DNA from: Phoronis australis
Taxonomy: Eukaryota > Phoronida > Phoronidae
Direction of reading: 5' to 3'
Length of the DNA: 64,000 bases
Assembly: GCA_002633005.1 (NCBI GenBank)
Contig: NMRA01000254.1
Coordinates: 222,124 to 286,123, forward strand
Shown: piece by piece, positions 41,194-54,600 of the stretch
Position numbering within the stretch: the first letter of the stretch is position 1
Layout: each line of letters starts with the position of its first letter
Notes under the pieces: generated by a model
What the model saw: the letters and a program-made list of their open reading frames with translations, nothing else
Told to the model about the DNA's origin: nothing
Databases searched by the model: none
Program-made: the position numbers and the translations under genes

Positions 41194-42613
41194 TAGTGTA
41201 CGTACCCCCATGTGGAATTCAGTAACACAAATGGTCATTGCAAATGAAATTATTGCCTCTTAAATAACAAAATGGTGCTTATTATCACCAAAGAAAAATA
41301 AATGGCCATACAACATTACGTTACCATGTGATGCAGAAACAGTGATGCAGTGTACGTACCCCCTTTTGTAGTGTACGTACCCCCATGTTTACAAATGCCA
41401 CGAAATAAAAATATCACTTGGTAAGTGGGCAACATTGACCATAGGCAGTTTCCTTCCTTAAGAATGTTAGGTTAAAGGGTGTTTATTGCAAATACATTTG
41501 TTTTGAGTGAAATATGTAGCACTTGTGTAGTGTACGTACCCCCATATTTTAATTAGTGCCTATTTTCAAAGTATGGCAGATAGGCACATGAATGCTGTGC
41601 TTTTTATTTTTTCTCTTTGAATTGATTTAGTAAATCAACTAACACTCAGTAGATTCGTATTTTAGGTATTTATTATCATTTACAAACAATTACAAAAACA
41701 AACAAACAAATATCTCGTTTAAAGTAAACTAGCCGTTACCCGTGCGAAAGCACGGGTAGCAGCTAGTGGGAAACGCCAAGGGAAATACATGTAGATACTC
41801 CTAGGAGTGAACATTAATGCTCATTGCAAGAGACGGAAATACTTCTTGAAAGGCCGTGTTCAAACAAGTCATTGAAATGTAGTGTACGTACCCCTGTGTA
41901 ATGTACGTACCTTCAACCTCTGTGCTATAGTATTGCCCACGAGTATTTTTACATACTGCTGTTCCCATGAACAATAATGATATTTTCAGAATGCATGCAG
42001 TCTGACAAAAATGGATATTATTAAATTTGTGGGCAATAAAAAATGCCACACAGGACTTGGCTAGTAACATCCTAGAAGACACGTCATGTGACAACTGATG
42101 TTGCAGGGCAGGTTCTCTATCTCTCAAGACAACTTGCAACAAAACAACTAGTAGAGGCAGCACAAAACTCGAGATCACCCCATACATTTGTAACTTAGTC
42201 AAAATTTGACGTTGATTGACTGTACGTAGTGTACGTACCCCCCAACCAGTACCATTTTTTTCTGTTTACAAGTTGAACACTGGGCCTAGCATTGTTTTGA
42301 CTATTTTGACCAAGTGCTGAATGTGTTGAAAACTAGGTAAATAGCACCAGTAAAGTTTTTGGAACAAGTAGTTACTTGTCATTTTCTTTTTGTAAGAATC
42401 ATATTGCAAGACGGAAAAAGTTCTCATTATACTGTGTTAATATATGCAATGTATCATCAACTAGAACAACTTGATCAGCACGGTAATAACTTTTCTTACT
42501 TTAGTTTGTGATACTTCTTCAATTTGATCAATAACTTGTTTAATTAACAGCTACCTTATGAATTTATGCATGATAGAAGTGGGCAGTGACCACAAATTGT
42601 AGTGTACGTACCC
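41194..42613 (+). repeat. Eight interspersed copies of GTGTACGTACCCC
   Basis: Copies start near 41194, 41348, 41369, 41528, 41880, 41898, 42227 and 42600. Each has an 8-bp palindrome gtacgtac followed by two to six C, always on the + strand, and spacings range from 20 to 370 bp. Confidence 0.9.
41729..41766 (+). mobile_element. Helitron-like 3' terminus
   Basis: A 9-bp GC-rich stem (tacccgtgc, loop gaaa, gcacgggta; 41737-41758) is followed after 4 bases by CTAG and then T. This matches the known Helitron 3' end, a hairpin shortly upstream of CTRR with insertion before T. The outer ctag...ctag makes the whole segment nearly palindromic. The 5' end was not found. Confidence 0.55.
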
Positions 42614-42792
42614 TTTTATACAACTGCGATGCATTAGGCCATAAAATTTTATTTGGTGGTTCTTGTGCAAAAATATTTTAGTTTATAAACCTGGAATGAT
42701 GGTACTTTAAAATAACCCAGCTTTTACAGTTATATGACAACCTTCATTTTTCACGAAAAGTGGCCACCGAATATGGACCTTGATTGTGATTT

Positions 42793-45700
42793 GCACGACA
42801 GTGTTTAACCCCAAACCTCTGCTTCCTTGCAAATGCTAGACATGAGCCAACACTAAATTCTGACTCGGAAAAGGTGGTTCAAAAGTGTTGCAATCCAACT
42901 AGTATTTTTGCAATTATGGGTTATTTGTGGGCTGCCTGAAATCGCTGCAGGTTTCTGAGTCGCTGCCTAGAATGCGACAATACTAATGGGTCCACCATTG
43001 TAAAGAAAAGTGTATCTTCAGCCGAGCTAGTGAACAGTTCTCATTCCCAACATGTTTACAAATACATGACAAACCAGATTAACTGAACCTATTAATTAAG
43101 TCGCTAAACCTGGCCTTTCCGAAATATTTAATTTCTACGAACTGCAAATTACCCGCAGGTACAGTCTAACTGCACAGTTCCACCTACCAACTCAGGCCAG
43201 TAGCCAGCATCGTTCGGAGGGTAGTTCGAATTTTTGAAACGGTGAACCTTTTGATCATACTTCGCAAACGTCGGCCATTTTTTCAGTAGCGCCCGTATGC
43301 AACTAAACTCGGTAGAAGGGAAATCCGTATACACGACGAAGACTCTTGCCGGTTCCATTTTCTTGAGACAAGACGGAATCCGAGCAATGGCGATGCCATC
43401 ACGGTTACTCGAAAAAAAAAACGGGACCCAAATTCAGATGTAATGTGGTCCACAAAGTTCTCTTTCTGGGTTACTGATAAATGAGTGTTTAAACACCATC
43501 ACATACGCTGACGGAAACATTTAGTGAGAGAGAATGACTTGAAGAAATTTTTGTCAGGTTGCTCATAGCGTTGGAAATCGGAACAGCCTGCTACTCCGCC
43601 AAAGGCATTTCTTCAAAGGTTCATTACTCCGAAGATTCACTACCCCGAAAATGTATGACATTTCGGATTGAGATGTAATTTATGTACTTCCATATGCAAA
43701 AATACACATATCGGTTTAGACGCAGTGGCGTACCTGTATACTGAGAACAACGCCCGGGTATTAATAAACTTAAATTACTTGTTTGGGTTTCTTACGCATG
43801 CGAAAGTTTGCTTCTAAGCATTTCTTTTGAAAAAGGAGAATGAAATCAATGCGTTCTTGCATTTGAAAAGAATATGAAGTAGGAATATTGATGAACTATC
43901 AACCACGGTAGATTCACCAAATTCATTTTAAAATCGCATCAATTCACAGCGCGCCTGAAAGTTAATCCGCAGTGCTTCAACCTCACCCACCGCGTCGGAA
44001 AGACGCGCATGGCCAGGTCGGAACTAAAAGTTGTAGTTTACCCTATCCCTGCTTGTCTTCACCAAGTTAGAGAGCCACATCCACATGATCCAGTATTCTC
44101 AAATTTAAATTCGCCCGTAAGCCGCCGCAACCCTGAAATGGATTTAATATTCCCTTGCGGCCAGGTGCAGGTGTTGTCCCTGTTTGAAAACGAGTCGTTT
44201 ATGATTCAAGAATCGCGATTGCAAATGATTGGAACTGAGCTCATGTGCAAGCAATGCAATCAATGTTTTATGAACTATTCAACTTTGGCTACTATATGGG
44301 CACAAAATCAATAATTTATGAATTTTAGTTCCGCTTCATTAGTAGACATTCAAAAATAGTACTAAACTGTCGGACTTGTGAACATTTTTTTCACAATAGT
44401 GAACATTGGAAATCTTTTCCATCAAGTTTGTTGCTCGTATGAGGTCTGCGAGGTTGTGCACCATCGACAGTAATTTAGAAGAGAAGACTTTTCTTCGTTG
44501 ACCAAAGATTTTTGATAGTTCTGAGCCTATCTTTACCCAGAATAATGTGAACATGTTCGTCGGCGCGATTTTCTCATTGCAAGAACGGTTACCGTAGTGA
44601 AATGTCTGCTTTTCGAGCAAAACAGATGGCTGCCTATTGAAGTTACGTGTACTGTATTTAAAAGAATGAAAACGCACACATCACATGCATATGAATCTAT
44701 CAATAAACAACCGAAGCGTACACTGGATGAACATTATATTCGACAATGACTTTCAATTCGAAAATTAAAAATGCCTGCACACCACTATATGCTGGCAACT
44801 ATACCAAAAATTTAGGTAACACACCTATCTTCTGCTGTTTTGTTGGTTGATCGATTTTAAGCCATTCACACACTACGTTTTGGGGCCTCTCGCGGCATTT
44901 AGTTCTAGGCTCGTGTTAATCTATGGTACAACAAAAACTCCCTCTTTATGGTCTCTGGGTACAGCGTGGCAGTCGGTGGCTTACGACTGTATGTAAAGTC
45001 GCCTGGGCGAACCTGTCATCTACTGTAGTACGCAAACACATGGCCACATGGCAATTGCCGCCTTTTACGGCCCAAGTTATTACCTAAGGCGCCTGGCAGA
45101 ACCAAATTTGAAATTATTAGCAACTTGATTAACTTAGTAGTACCAGTAATAACTACAACAATTTTGTTGGAATTTTTGTTCATCTATATCCTATACGTAA
45201 CAGATATGTACGGGCTGGACCTTTTCCGCGGGGAGGGTTCGATCGAACCCCCCCTGCAGCCTCCTGGTATTACTGGCCTGAGACTTCGTCGAAACTATAT
45301 GTTGCATGAACAATTGCTGTCATAGCGCACAAAAGATTTCGTTGGAGTAATCGGCACGAGACCTGCATATGCATACGTATATAGCTCCATTGTATGATCT
45401 GTGTAGGCCTACCGGTAATAAATCTTAACTTGTTTGTCACTGCGGTTTCAATCCCCGGCGGTCATGTTCAGTCCCCGGCGGTCCTGTTTTCTGGTGGGTC
45501 GGTCATGTTTTTAGGTGCGCCGGTCAGTCGCATTTTCTGGTGCGACGGTCCCATTTGATTCCCGGAGGTCCTGTTTTAGATGAGTCGGTCCCATTTAAGA
45601 GGACAGGCGGTCATGTTGTTTCTCACCCAGGGAACAAATTGTTGGTCATAGGTCCATGATGTAAATTGACATGCGTCATCTCAATTAAACAATTGTTCTG

Positions 45701-48690
45701 TGTTGCAAAAATCTTCACTGTACTTAGCCGCTTGTTAAGTTTGATTATTGCATGTCTTCTAACACCAGCCAACTGGACGTACGACCATGTGACGTCATTG
45801 TAATTGCTATCGAGCGTAAACAACTATTATGTAACTGGGACAAGCGCGTTGCTAACGAAGTTTTACATAAATGAAATTGACGACTAAGTACCATCCACTG
45901 GTATTTGACGAAGATTAATTTCTTCTTGAGCGAGCTAGGTGTAATAGTCGGATGTGAAGTCTTTTTGCGCTGGGGCAACGCGTGTAACTATTACTCCACT
46001 TATCGGCATTGACCGGTAGTTTGTTCTAGGTTAGCTTGCCCAGGCGCAAGCCGTAATGTCGACGCAAACCCCTTAACATTCGGAAGTAATTACCAGCAGC
46101 ACGCTTCCTCAGTTACACGCATAGCGGGGTTGTTGAACAAGTGTTGCACCATACTTGTTTCATGGTCTAGGGTGTGTAATGTGGACGCTTGGCTGAACTG
46201 GGACAAGCTGTTCCAGAGCATGTTGACCCGGGGTAACTCGTAGTGTGGACACGGTTGTAATTAGCGTTTTTGTAACAAACGCGTGTTCTTGCTACATTTT
46301 TTGACGTTGTCGTTTAAGGTTTTGTTACGCATTGGTCCAAGAAGTTCTAAATAAATATCATGAATCGGGTATTCATTTCACACTGGAGATGGGTTAATTG
46401 TGTCTACATGCATCACAAGCCGTGACCGCCACCAGTAAACTGACAAAATTATACCGACAAACGAGCTACAATATCAATGTCAAGGAAATATTACTTTATT
46501 TGATGATTTTAACCTTATTTAATAAAAATCGTAAGCGAATGAAAATCACAAGCGTGCATGTTTCATGTACCACTTGACGACTGCGGTCTCTTTGTCCGCT
46601 TTGACGGAGGCACTGATACGCCGTAAAATTTCGATAGACTGCGTTAAAGCTAACTGCACTGTGTGTACGTATGCACCTTTGTCAAAATAGAACTTGCGAA
46701 GGCTGTGTTTACACTCGGTTCTCGAGTCCCGTTAGAACTGGGAATCCTTAGTTTGTAGGTCAACATTGCATCGCCTAAATTAAAAAAAAAAAACGCCATA
46801 AGTTCGCATAAAATCGTCACATTTTTGGAAAATGTCAAATACAGCTCTCGCCTTATTGGCAATTCTACTTTTTCCGTCACTTTGACGGTCTCTATGAGCT
46901 TCGTCTTCTATTCGACCAAAAATTTTTCGATTCTTCGACAAGAGATAAAAATATTCAAAACCACGAAGGCACACATGTACTTGTAAGTCTAAGCCAGCTG
47001 ATTCACTCAGCATATGATCTGCATGGGGAAACTAGAGAAAACCAATGCCAAGGGATTTGCTTAGGAAAATAGGCGCCATTTTTGATCCAATTGACAGATC
47101 ACGCTTAAACCGCAATGTATGGTATCTAAAAGGGGAACTTCCCTAGAAATCAACAACTCCAAGTTATGAAATTCATATAAAATCCCTCCATGCAGTTTTA
47201 CAGCAAACAAAGACGTTGGTTTCCGATGGTTCCTTCGGCAAAAGTCACCGTTGGTAACGACTGTTTGCGCGTAACCCATAGATGACAAATTTATAAGCCG
47301 CAAACTTAAAATATGGACATTTGTTAAAACTCGGCTTGTTTTAAGATTTAAATTGTCAGTTTCCAGCTTCATAAGTGATGGTGGCCCTGTTTTCTTTCTT
47401 CCTTTCGAATATGGCTATTCAGAAAATAACCGCATCCAGACCATGCTGTTTTGTGTGAGTTTACTGAAAGGCTCTTGTAGTTAATTCAGTCATGTCACCG
47501 CCTGAGTGTATTTCCGGGAAATTCCCTCTGGAATTTTCCGACCAATGGTTTCAATGACCCCCAAAATACGATTGAGCATATTTCTAACATCCTGAACCGT
47601 CTGCTTTCGACATCGGACGTCCATGCCACCTGGTCGGCATGCACAAATAGTGGGATTGTATTAAAAACCCCTCGACCCCCACACCCCTCGACACATGACG
47701 CCCGCGACTCACAACCCCCTTGACCCACCACTAACATAACCCAAAGCCGGGTTCGGCTCCGTCAGGTTATCGACTTCTCTGGGTCTGTACACCAGCACAG
47801 CTAGCATCAGACTCAACCATAAGTTTCAAACGCACCATTAACAAGGTGTATATAATTGAACCAGGAACAACGCACCTTTCTGAGAGAAACGGCAGACGGA
47901 CCTCCGATGGACCGAAAATAGACCGATGCTGCTTTCGTCCCATAGCAGCGCAGGAATGTAGACGATGGACAGGAATCACGAACTATTTTTCGTTTTGACG
48001 ATCAGAGGCCGGGAAGGTTGGCACGCGATCTGTCACACGCTCTGTCTGCACAAGACCTGCTGTGCGGAGCCAGAGGGTGCACGAATGTGTTCGTCCGGTG
48101 GAACAATGTCTCATGCAACAAAACTCAAAATTCGAATTTATTACATCAAGACATGGGGTGTGCAGCGCAGAATTAAGTGGGGACTATAGGCCCCCCAGGC
48201 CCCTATGGTGCGCCGCCCATGCAAGATTATTTTTCAAAAGGGGTAAAATGCATTTTAATTTTGAAAAATAGATTAGATTTTAAAATGGTTCCGATAAAAA
48301 GTTATGTTTCTGACCTCTTGTTCTCAACACTACACAGTTCCCACCCCTACATAAATGAAACTTGTTGCTGATAAACCTTTACAGAAAAGTCTTGTACATT
48401 TATTACTAATGCTTACTGCACTTGCACGTATGTCACAAGGACACATTTAAAACATACCAAAAGTAATGCTGTGCCAATTTTTTAAAAAATGTATGCCTGA
48501 AAGGCACTGTTTGTTAAAACAAAGCACTTTTCTTAAAGGTGTCTGCCACCCGATTTAATTAGTCTTTTTTACCGATTTAATCGGTCTATGATCCACATCG
48601 ACTCTTTTACGCTCGACCCCACCTTGCCGAGAGGTGTCGCGTTAACCTGTGAAGAAGGTGAGAAACGACACAGCGCCGTCAGTGGTTCAT
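42793..48690. other. Mostly gene-free stretch
   Basis: Apart from the possible minus-strand exon at 43149-43358, I support no gene. At 45455-45615 there are irregular repeats of ccccggcggtc and gtcggtc words, with loosely similar text at 54995-55045. Confidence 0.45.
43149..43358 (-). CDS. Possible coding exon of unknown function
   Basis: A 69-codon minus-strand frame begins with ATG in a favourable context (aaaatgg). It reads MEPARVFVVYTDFPSTEF and later NYPPNDAGYWPELVGG, with balanced amino-acid composition, and meets a g|gtaatt donor-like site near its end. I recognise no family and could not find a following exon. It could be chance. Confidence 0.25.
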   Translation of the reverse strand: MEPARVFVVYTDFPSTEFSCIRALLKKWPTFAKYDQKVHRFKNSNYPPNDAGYWPELVGGTVQLDCTCG

Positions 48691-48697
48691 CTGCAGA

Positions 48698-49036
48698 GTG
48701 AATGCCGCTATATTGCGGTGCATCGTTCCCACTTGTCCGAACTATGAAGCTGGGAAGAAAGCGCGTATATCATTTTTTCGAATTTCTCGAGAGCTCGAAA
48801 TTCTTAGGAAGTGGCTCGCGATAATGGAGAATGAAAAGTACCACGCTGTTAATAGCAAGTATGAGGCAGTGAAACGTCTCCGTGTCTGTCAGAGAAATCA
48901 CTGTCGGACAGTGATTTCTCTGACGAATTCGGTCTTACCAAAGAACTATCCATACGTTCCGTTGCCGGTGAATGTTCACGGCGCCTCTCTAGTATTTCTT
49001 GATCAGTGTATTCCGGTTCGAACTGATAGCCTGTGA
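48698..49036 (+). pseudogene. THAP-like zinc-finger fragment
   Basis: The frame contains RCIVPTCPNYEAGKK, then ISFFRI, a conserved-looking KWLAIME, and about 50 residues after the first cysteines VCQRNHC. This is the C2CH layout of the THAP DNA-binding domain (C-x2-4-C, then C-x2-H). The last pair is C-x3-H rather than C-x2-H, and a perfect 37-bp palindrome covers exactly this place, so the zinc site is probably damaged. THAP domains occur in cellular regulators and in P-element-type transposases. No further domain is visible, so this is an isolated exon or relic. A possible acceptor (catctgcag) lies just upstream. Confidence 0.5.
48888..48924. repeat. Perfect palindrome with 18-bp arms
   Basis: Gtcagagaaatcactgtc, one base, then its exact inverse complement. 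Confidence 0.97.
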
Positions 49037-50122
49037 AACCTAACGATCAGACCCGTGAAATCTTCCTCGGAGGAGCTCTCGACTAAATGGGGATTGGCGC
49101 CGGGCGAGTTGCCACGTAGACGATTATTATTCTTCGAAATGCTTCAAAATGAATTATTCACACCCTAACCAATGCTTATATAAAACTGAACCAAAGTCTG
49201 TCTCATTAGATACAATATGTTATGCTTTTGGAATATTCGTGAGTGCAAATGTTTTGAGAAGCCAGCAATTATAGCTGCGTTACCGGGTTTAGATGCAATA
49301 AAAGTAGTTGACAGGGCACCGAGGCCGTGTGAGCGCATGCTAATTCAGTGTTTGCTGAATGAAAGCTGCTGTGAAAGAGTAACTAGATTTTGTATGCTAT
49401 GGTCACATGCTGAAGGGGAATCTTTATTTAAATATACAAATACATTATTCAAATCATTGTTACTGTATAACCTTTGCCCTGACGCTTCTGTTCGTGGAAG
49501 GGGAACCTGATTTCGCGGCCCCCGACAAGTGAGTAAGTAGATTTTCAGTTTCGTGGTTAGTTCACCTAAATAATTACGTGCACATTATTTCTTTGACTCA
49601 GTATTATTGTCTTTTCGTTACTGCAGGTTTAGTTTCCAACTTAAGCTGGTTTATGTAAAGTGATGTAAAGTCCCGGCGGCCGCGACGGGCCTGATCGGGT
49701 TCCGAGACAGTGGCGGGGAATAACAAGCGTTTTGTGTGCTTAGAACTGAAAAAGCGCAAGTCTAAAAGTACAACACACAGCTCACGGAAGAAGGATTCGA
49801 ATTTATCACCAAACAGACCCAACATGCTATGAACATTCCCACTAAATAAAATTGGTTCTAACCCCGGTGTTTAAGGTAAACGGCGGGGTATGGAAAATTG
49901 AACTAGACCGTATTTATACACCTTGGCTGAGACGCGCTCGGCTCATGCTCAAAGGGATGCCGCCAAGCTGCTCTATTCATCGAGTCACGAGCGAGGATAA
50001 TTGACTTCGCTCATGCGGATATGATCAGCTGATTACAGTCTAGCCTAACAACTGTACTTTTTATGGAGAGAATTTTACGTAGTTTTTACTGTAATATTTG
50101 AAAAGAGGAGCGAAAACAAATA

Positions 50123-50478
50123 NNNNNNNNNNNNNNNNNNNNNNNNNNNNNNNNNNNNNNNNNNNNNNNNNNNNNNNNNNNNNNNNNNNNNNNNNNNNNN
50201 NNNNNNNNNNNNNNNNNNNNNNNNNNNNNNNNNNNNNNNNNNNNNNNNNNNNNNNNNNNNNNNNNNNNNNNNNNNNNNNNNNNNNNNNNNNNNNNNNNNN
50301 NNNNNNNNNNNNNNNNNNNNNNNNNNNNNNNNNNNNNNNNNNNNNNNNNNNNNNNNNNNNNNNNNNNNNNNNNNNNNNNNNNNNNNNNNNNNNNNNNNNN
50401 NNNNNNNNNNNNNNNNNNNNNNNNNNNNNNNNNNNNNNNNNNNNNNNNNNNNNNNNNNNNNNNNNNNNNNNNNNNNNN
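50123..50478. other. Assembly gap (356 N)
   Basis: A run of N. Open frames drawn through it have no meaning. Confidence 1.
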
Positions 50479-51160
50479 CCCGTGAAATGAATTTTTCTAA
50501 GCGTTTGTTTGAGCCAATACAGTATACAGCTTTCCACCAAGGCTAGGTGATGCAAGACATTATTACTTGTTCTTTGTTGCATTATAGTAACTGGTCTTGG
50601 CTAATTATCATTTTATGGCCTGGTCATCCATTCAGCCCAAAGTAGTTCCAGAGGTGGCTTATCAGCCAATTATTCACGCATGCTGACTCACAATAGAAGC
50701 CTGATAAGAGTGAAGGTGGATAAATGCGGTGTTCCTACAGTTTCTTGTTTTAGTGGATGTGTTCACGATCGACCACGGTAAATTGGCCTACCCGAACGTT
50801 GTAGGCTACGGTACTTTCAAATACCTATAAATCCGTAACAGTAAAATAAAACAACACGTTTGTATTTGTAAGGGGTTTTTATCGAATTTTGATAATTTAA
50901 TGGTGCAAAACGATGAATTCAAGCGATTAAGTTGACACCAGTAAGCGTGTTGTGGACAGCTGAACAGACTGCGTTCGAACCGATTACATCATTGGCTAAT
51001 TTCAACGAGTGATATTTTGCTTTGAGAAACCGCAGAGTGCCTCCATTGACTGAGACAATTGACGGGAAACAATTAGCTGCCCTCACCGCGTCACCTCGTA
51101 GAAGAAATGCAACTAATTCGAACAGTTACGGGGCATGTACAACAGTAGAAAAAGGTTGTC

Positions 51161-51242
51161 TGTTGTGGATATTTAGAAGTTGACTTTATCCAAAAGGATA
51201 CTGTTGTGGATATTTAGAAGTTGACTTTATCCAAAAGGATAC
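51161..51242. repeat. 41-bp tandem duplication
   Basis: Ctgttgtggatatttagaag and the following ttgactttatccaaaaggata occur twice in a row without change. Confidence 0.95.
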
Positions 51243-51630
51243 CACACCGGTTTTTAGTGACCTATTTTAGTATGTTAAAACATACTAAAAACGACTCGGT
51301 CCATTCAGCTCTGTGGAACAAAACAATGCACCGTAACCTTCGACCAACCTCAAAAATTTTGTAAGAAATTTTGAAAACTCCGTTCAAAGTCTGCTAACCT
51401 TCCACATTTACTTGCTTGCAGAATAATTCAGTGATTGTGGCCTTTGTTATAATCAGTCACGTACACTGCAGTGTTTTGCTACGTGACTTATTCCCTAGTA
51501 GGCATGCGTACTTGTTTGGTAAGTTTCCCTGTGCGTGATGTGTACATGTACAACGACAAAATACGTCATTAGACATGTCTTACCGCACAAAAATAATTGT
51601 TTGCATAAATGGTACAAAGGTGTGCACAGA

Positions 51631-51682
51631 TTCCATGATCGTGACAACCATCATGGTTCCATGATCGTGACAACCATCAAAA
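51631..51682. repeat. 26-bp tandem duplication
   Basis: Ttccatgatcgtgacaacca occurs twice, 26 bp apart. Confidence 0.95.
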
Positions 51683-54600
51683 TTCCCTAAGTCCCATTAA
51701 CGGACCAGCAAACACCAACTGCTACGTAAATCCCTAATGAGACCAATTTCGATTTGTACAACCAAGGTCGTCTTAAAAACATCATGGATTCCCGGACTCA
51801 GCAGTTCAGAGGGACCCCTGTTATATCAACTAACTGTTTATAGCAAGAAAACACTAAAAAGCAGCATCAATATTTGACGATCACGGTTAAATGTTTGGAC
51901 AGTATTAACTCATGGAGTGCTTTACAGAATGCAAGTTTAGCACGGAAATAAATCAGGCGGCATGACACCAGCATGATATTGCCCATTAGAACTGGTAATA
52001 TAAGGTAAAAGCAGTTACTGTAGTAAAAATATTGCTTTTCTTACACCACACTGGTTAATATCACCGACTACGTAATTTTTTGATATTACACGGGCACATC
52101 ATAAAGTAGTGCAAAGTAGAAATCCATACGCCTTACATTTTATCGTCTGCAAAACACTAAAACAACCAAACGCGCGCCAACCAAACAATACCGGAATTCC
52201 GAGAAGGTGACAGAACGGGTGTCGTATACTGCAACCACTGCAGGCGTCTACTTTGGGAAGAGAACTTCTACTTGTGCGTGGCTTGTATAATGTAATACAC
52301 TCAAGTTTCAGCTTTCTTAATACATATCGAGTTTTTATGTCGTTGGAAAAGTTTTTCTTATACAAGCACTTCTCAACTTCAGATACATTGTATGTAAAAG
52401 AGTACACGAAGGCCGCAGCCGCTCAGCACTCATTTACTGTTGAGGCACGAAAGCAATCTGCTCCTCGGTAGACAACCACGGTGTTGTGGATTCGAAAATC
52501 ATTTACAGTATTACATGTTTGGTTCTTCCCAATCCTAGGATAAAAACACTTCTAGTCTCACCAGGTACAGGTTGAGGTCATTATTGTGCCAAATGAACTT
52601 AATTTTCATTTTTAAAACGTCTTATTTTTGACACAGGGAATCGTCAATCCGGGTCTTTAATATGAACTTGCCAATTAGCCTAAGTTATTCTAAAGCAGAA
52701 GATTGATCGCGAATGGATGGGAAATTGTTAACGAAAGGCCGTCCATAATGGGTAAAAGGCTTTGGACTGATGATCAGTAAATTACATGTACGCAGATCTA
52801 TTGGCAAATGATTTTATTATCGAGTTATTGAAAACCATGGTTTCCATGGACAATTAGTAGCTACGCAATAACGGGTCAAGGATTTCTTGCGTCACTACGA
52901 TTTAGGTAGATGAAGAGAGATGTTGTTTTGTAATGTTACCGTTGTTGCCTAGGAGATGAGCGCTGCATGGGAATTTAAACGCATTTGTGTTACAGTGATA
53001 CCGAATTGTGACAGCGAAAACTTTGGACGTCCCATCTAAAGGTAAGACAGGAGATATACTTAGTGTTAGTAATACCTTTCAATGAAATAGATTACAACTA
53101 TAATATTGTTACTATTGAAACTCCTACTTTTCCTTCTACTGCTGCTGTTAGGAATTCTCAGTTTTTGTCCTGCCTACAGGGGTGCTATCGCTTACAACTT
53201 ACTGGGGACTGCCGTCGTGAACGCGCCCAGTGTCCACGTCTTCAAACAGAAATAGTGGAACTTTGTGCGCGGTTCGGCACTGTATGCCTCATCTCATCAT
53301 TATTTTACTCTATTTTATCTACTTGTACTTATTAACGAATGTTTACACTAATTTATTTTATTTATTAATATTTCAATCTTATTGTACATAGCTCTCTGTA
53401 TTTTACTTCATGTACTTATTTCCGACTGGGCCCACTTGAAAATCAATGTATTCACTGAAATGGTCACCCAGTCTTTTAAGAGGTTTAAATGAATAAACAA
53501 ATATTTTCGATAACCGCCTGAAAGCTTTTATTCCGTTTTTATTATTATGTACTTCGTGTCAGGTAGATGCACACATAATTGGTTCTCTGCTTAAATCGTC
53601 GATGTTAACCCGAGGGACTAGTCTTTAGAATTGTGGACTAGACTTGTTCCCAGTTAGGGGTAGCCGATTTCAATCTCTTCTGACACGTCGTGAAATTACG
53701 TAAAGTAACTTCATGTTGTGTAGGCTCCTACAAAAATGCCCAAATTTTACTAACTTTGGAACATCCTATCAGAGAAATGGCTGGTCAGATTCAAATGAAA
53801 CTTTCTGATACAATACTTTACGCATTGTTCTCCTACATGTATATGCTGTTAGAGTTTGCTTTCAAGATTATCCACTTTTATATGAGGGGTTATTATAAAT
53901 AAATCTTTTATGATTTTCTCGAAACAATAAAAAGTGGCTTTAAAACGAAAATGGAGGGAAGTTAAAAAAAAATAACAATGCTTTTGTGATTTCATACTGA
54001 ACATTTGTATGTAATGAAATTCTTCCAGGTTTTTCAAGGAATTATATCGAAATTGGAATTCCGGTGGAAAACAGACATCACCGACTCCCGCACTTTCAAA
54101 ACAGCTAATCAGCCCGAAAAACACAAACCTCGGCCTTTATAACACGACCCCAACCTTTAAAATAGATAAGGATCGGACAGGAAACTCGGACATTTTTTTA
54201 AATTTTGTGAGACCGTTGTCAGTAGCCTCAAGCTTTGAGTTAAAGCATCTTCAAGTACTTTCCAGTTGAATTTGATATTGATATGGGACTATGGTTACCA
54301 TTTCCTGCTCGTGGCTAGGTATTGAAATGGGTATGATTTTTGACATGACCGTGGCCCGTCCGTACCCAACACACTTTTTTCGAAGTACTCCATGGTAAAT
54401 GTTATCGCCAGTAGCTCCGGTCATTTTTTTACAACATTGCAACCAAATTTAAAAAAGAAACGGTAAAGAGGAGACTGGTTATAAGCAAAAAACGTCTACC
54501 CAAATACAAATCAAGTCGAAACTGATCGGACATCCGACTTTCAACCCGGGCACTGGGCCCGAAACGCCAAACAAATCGACCAACTTTCAAGCAAATTGTA

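Larger units (their letters stand above)
40635..42792. mobile_element. 2.16-kb element with 20-bp inverted ends and an internal motif array
   Basis: The 20-bp end aaatcacaatcaaggtccat (40635-40654) is perfectly inverted at 42773-42792. Between them lie eight same-strand copies of tagtgtacgtacccc or a one-base variant. There is no transposase frame. The flanks show no clear target-site duplication, so the exact ends are uncertain. Confidence 0.6.

Noticed and set aside
47495-47737. Minus-strand 80-codon frame near 47.6 kb
   Set aside because: I saw no recognisable domain, splice context or repeat match strong enough to call.
50061-50582. 173-codon minus-strand frame across the assembly gap
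   Set aside because: Most of it is N; there is no evidence for coding on either side.
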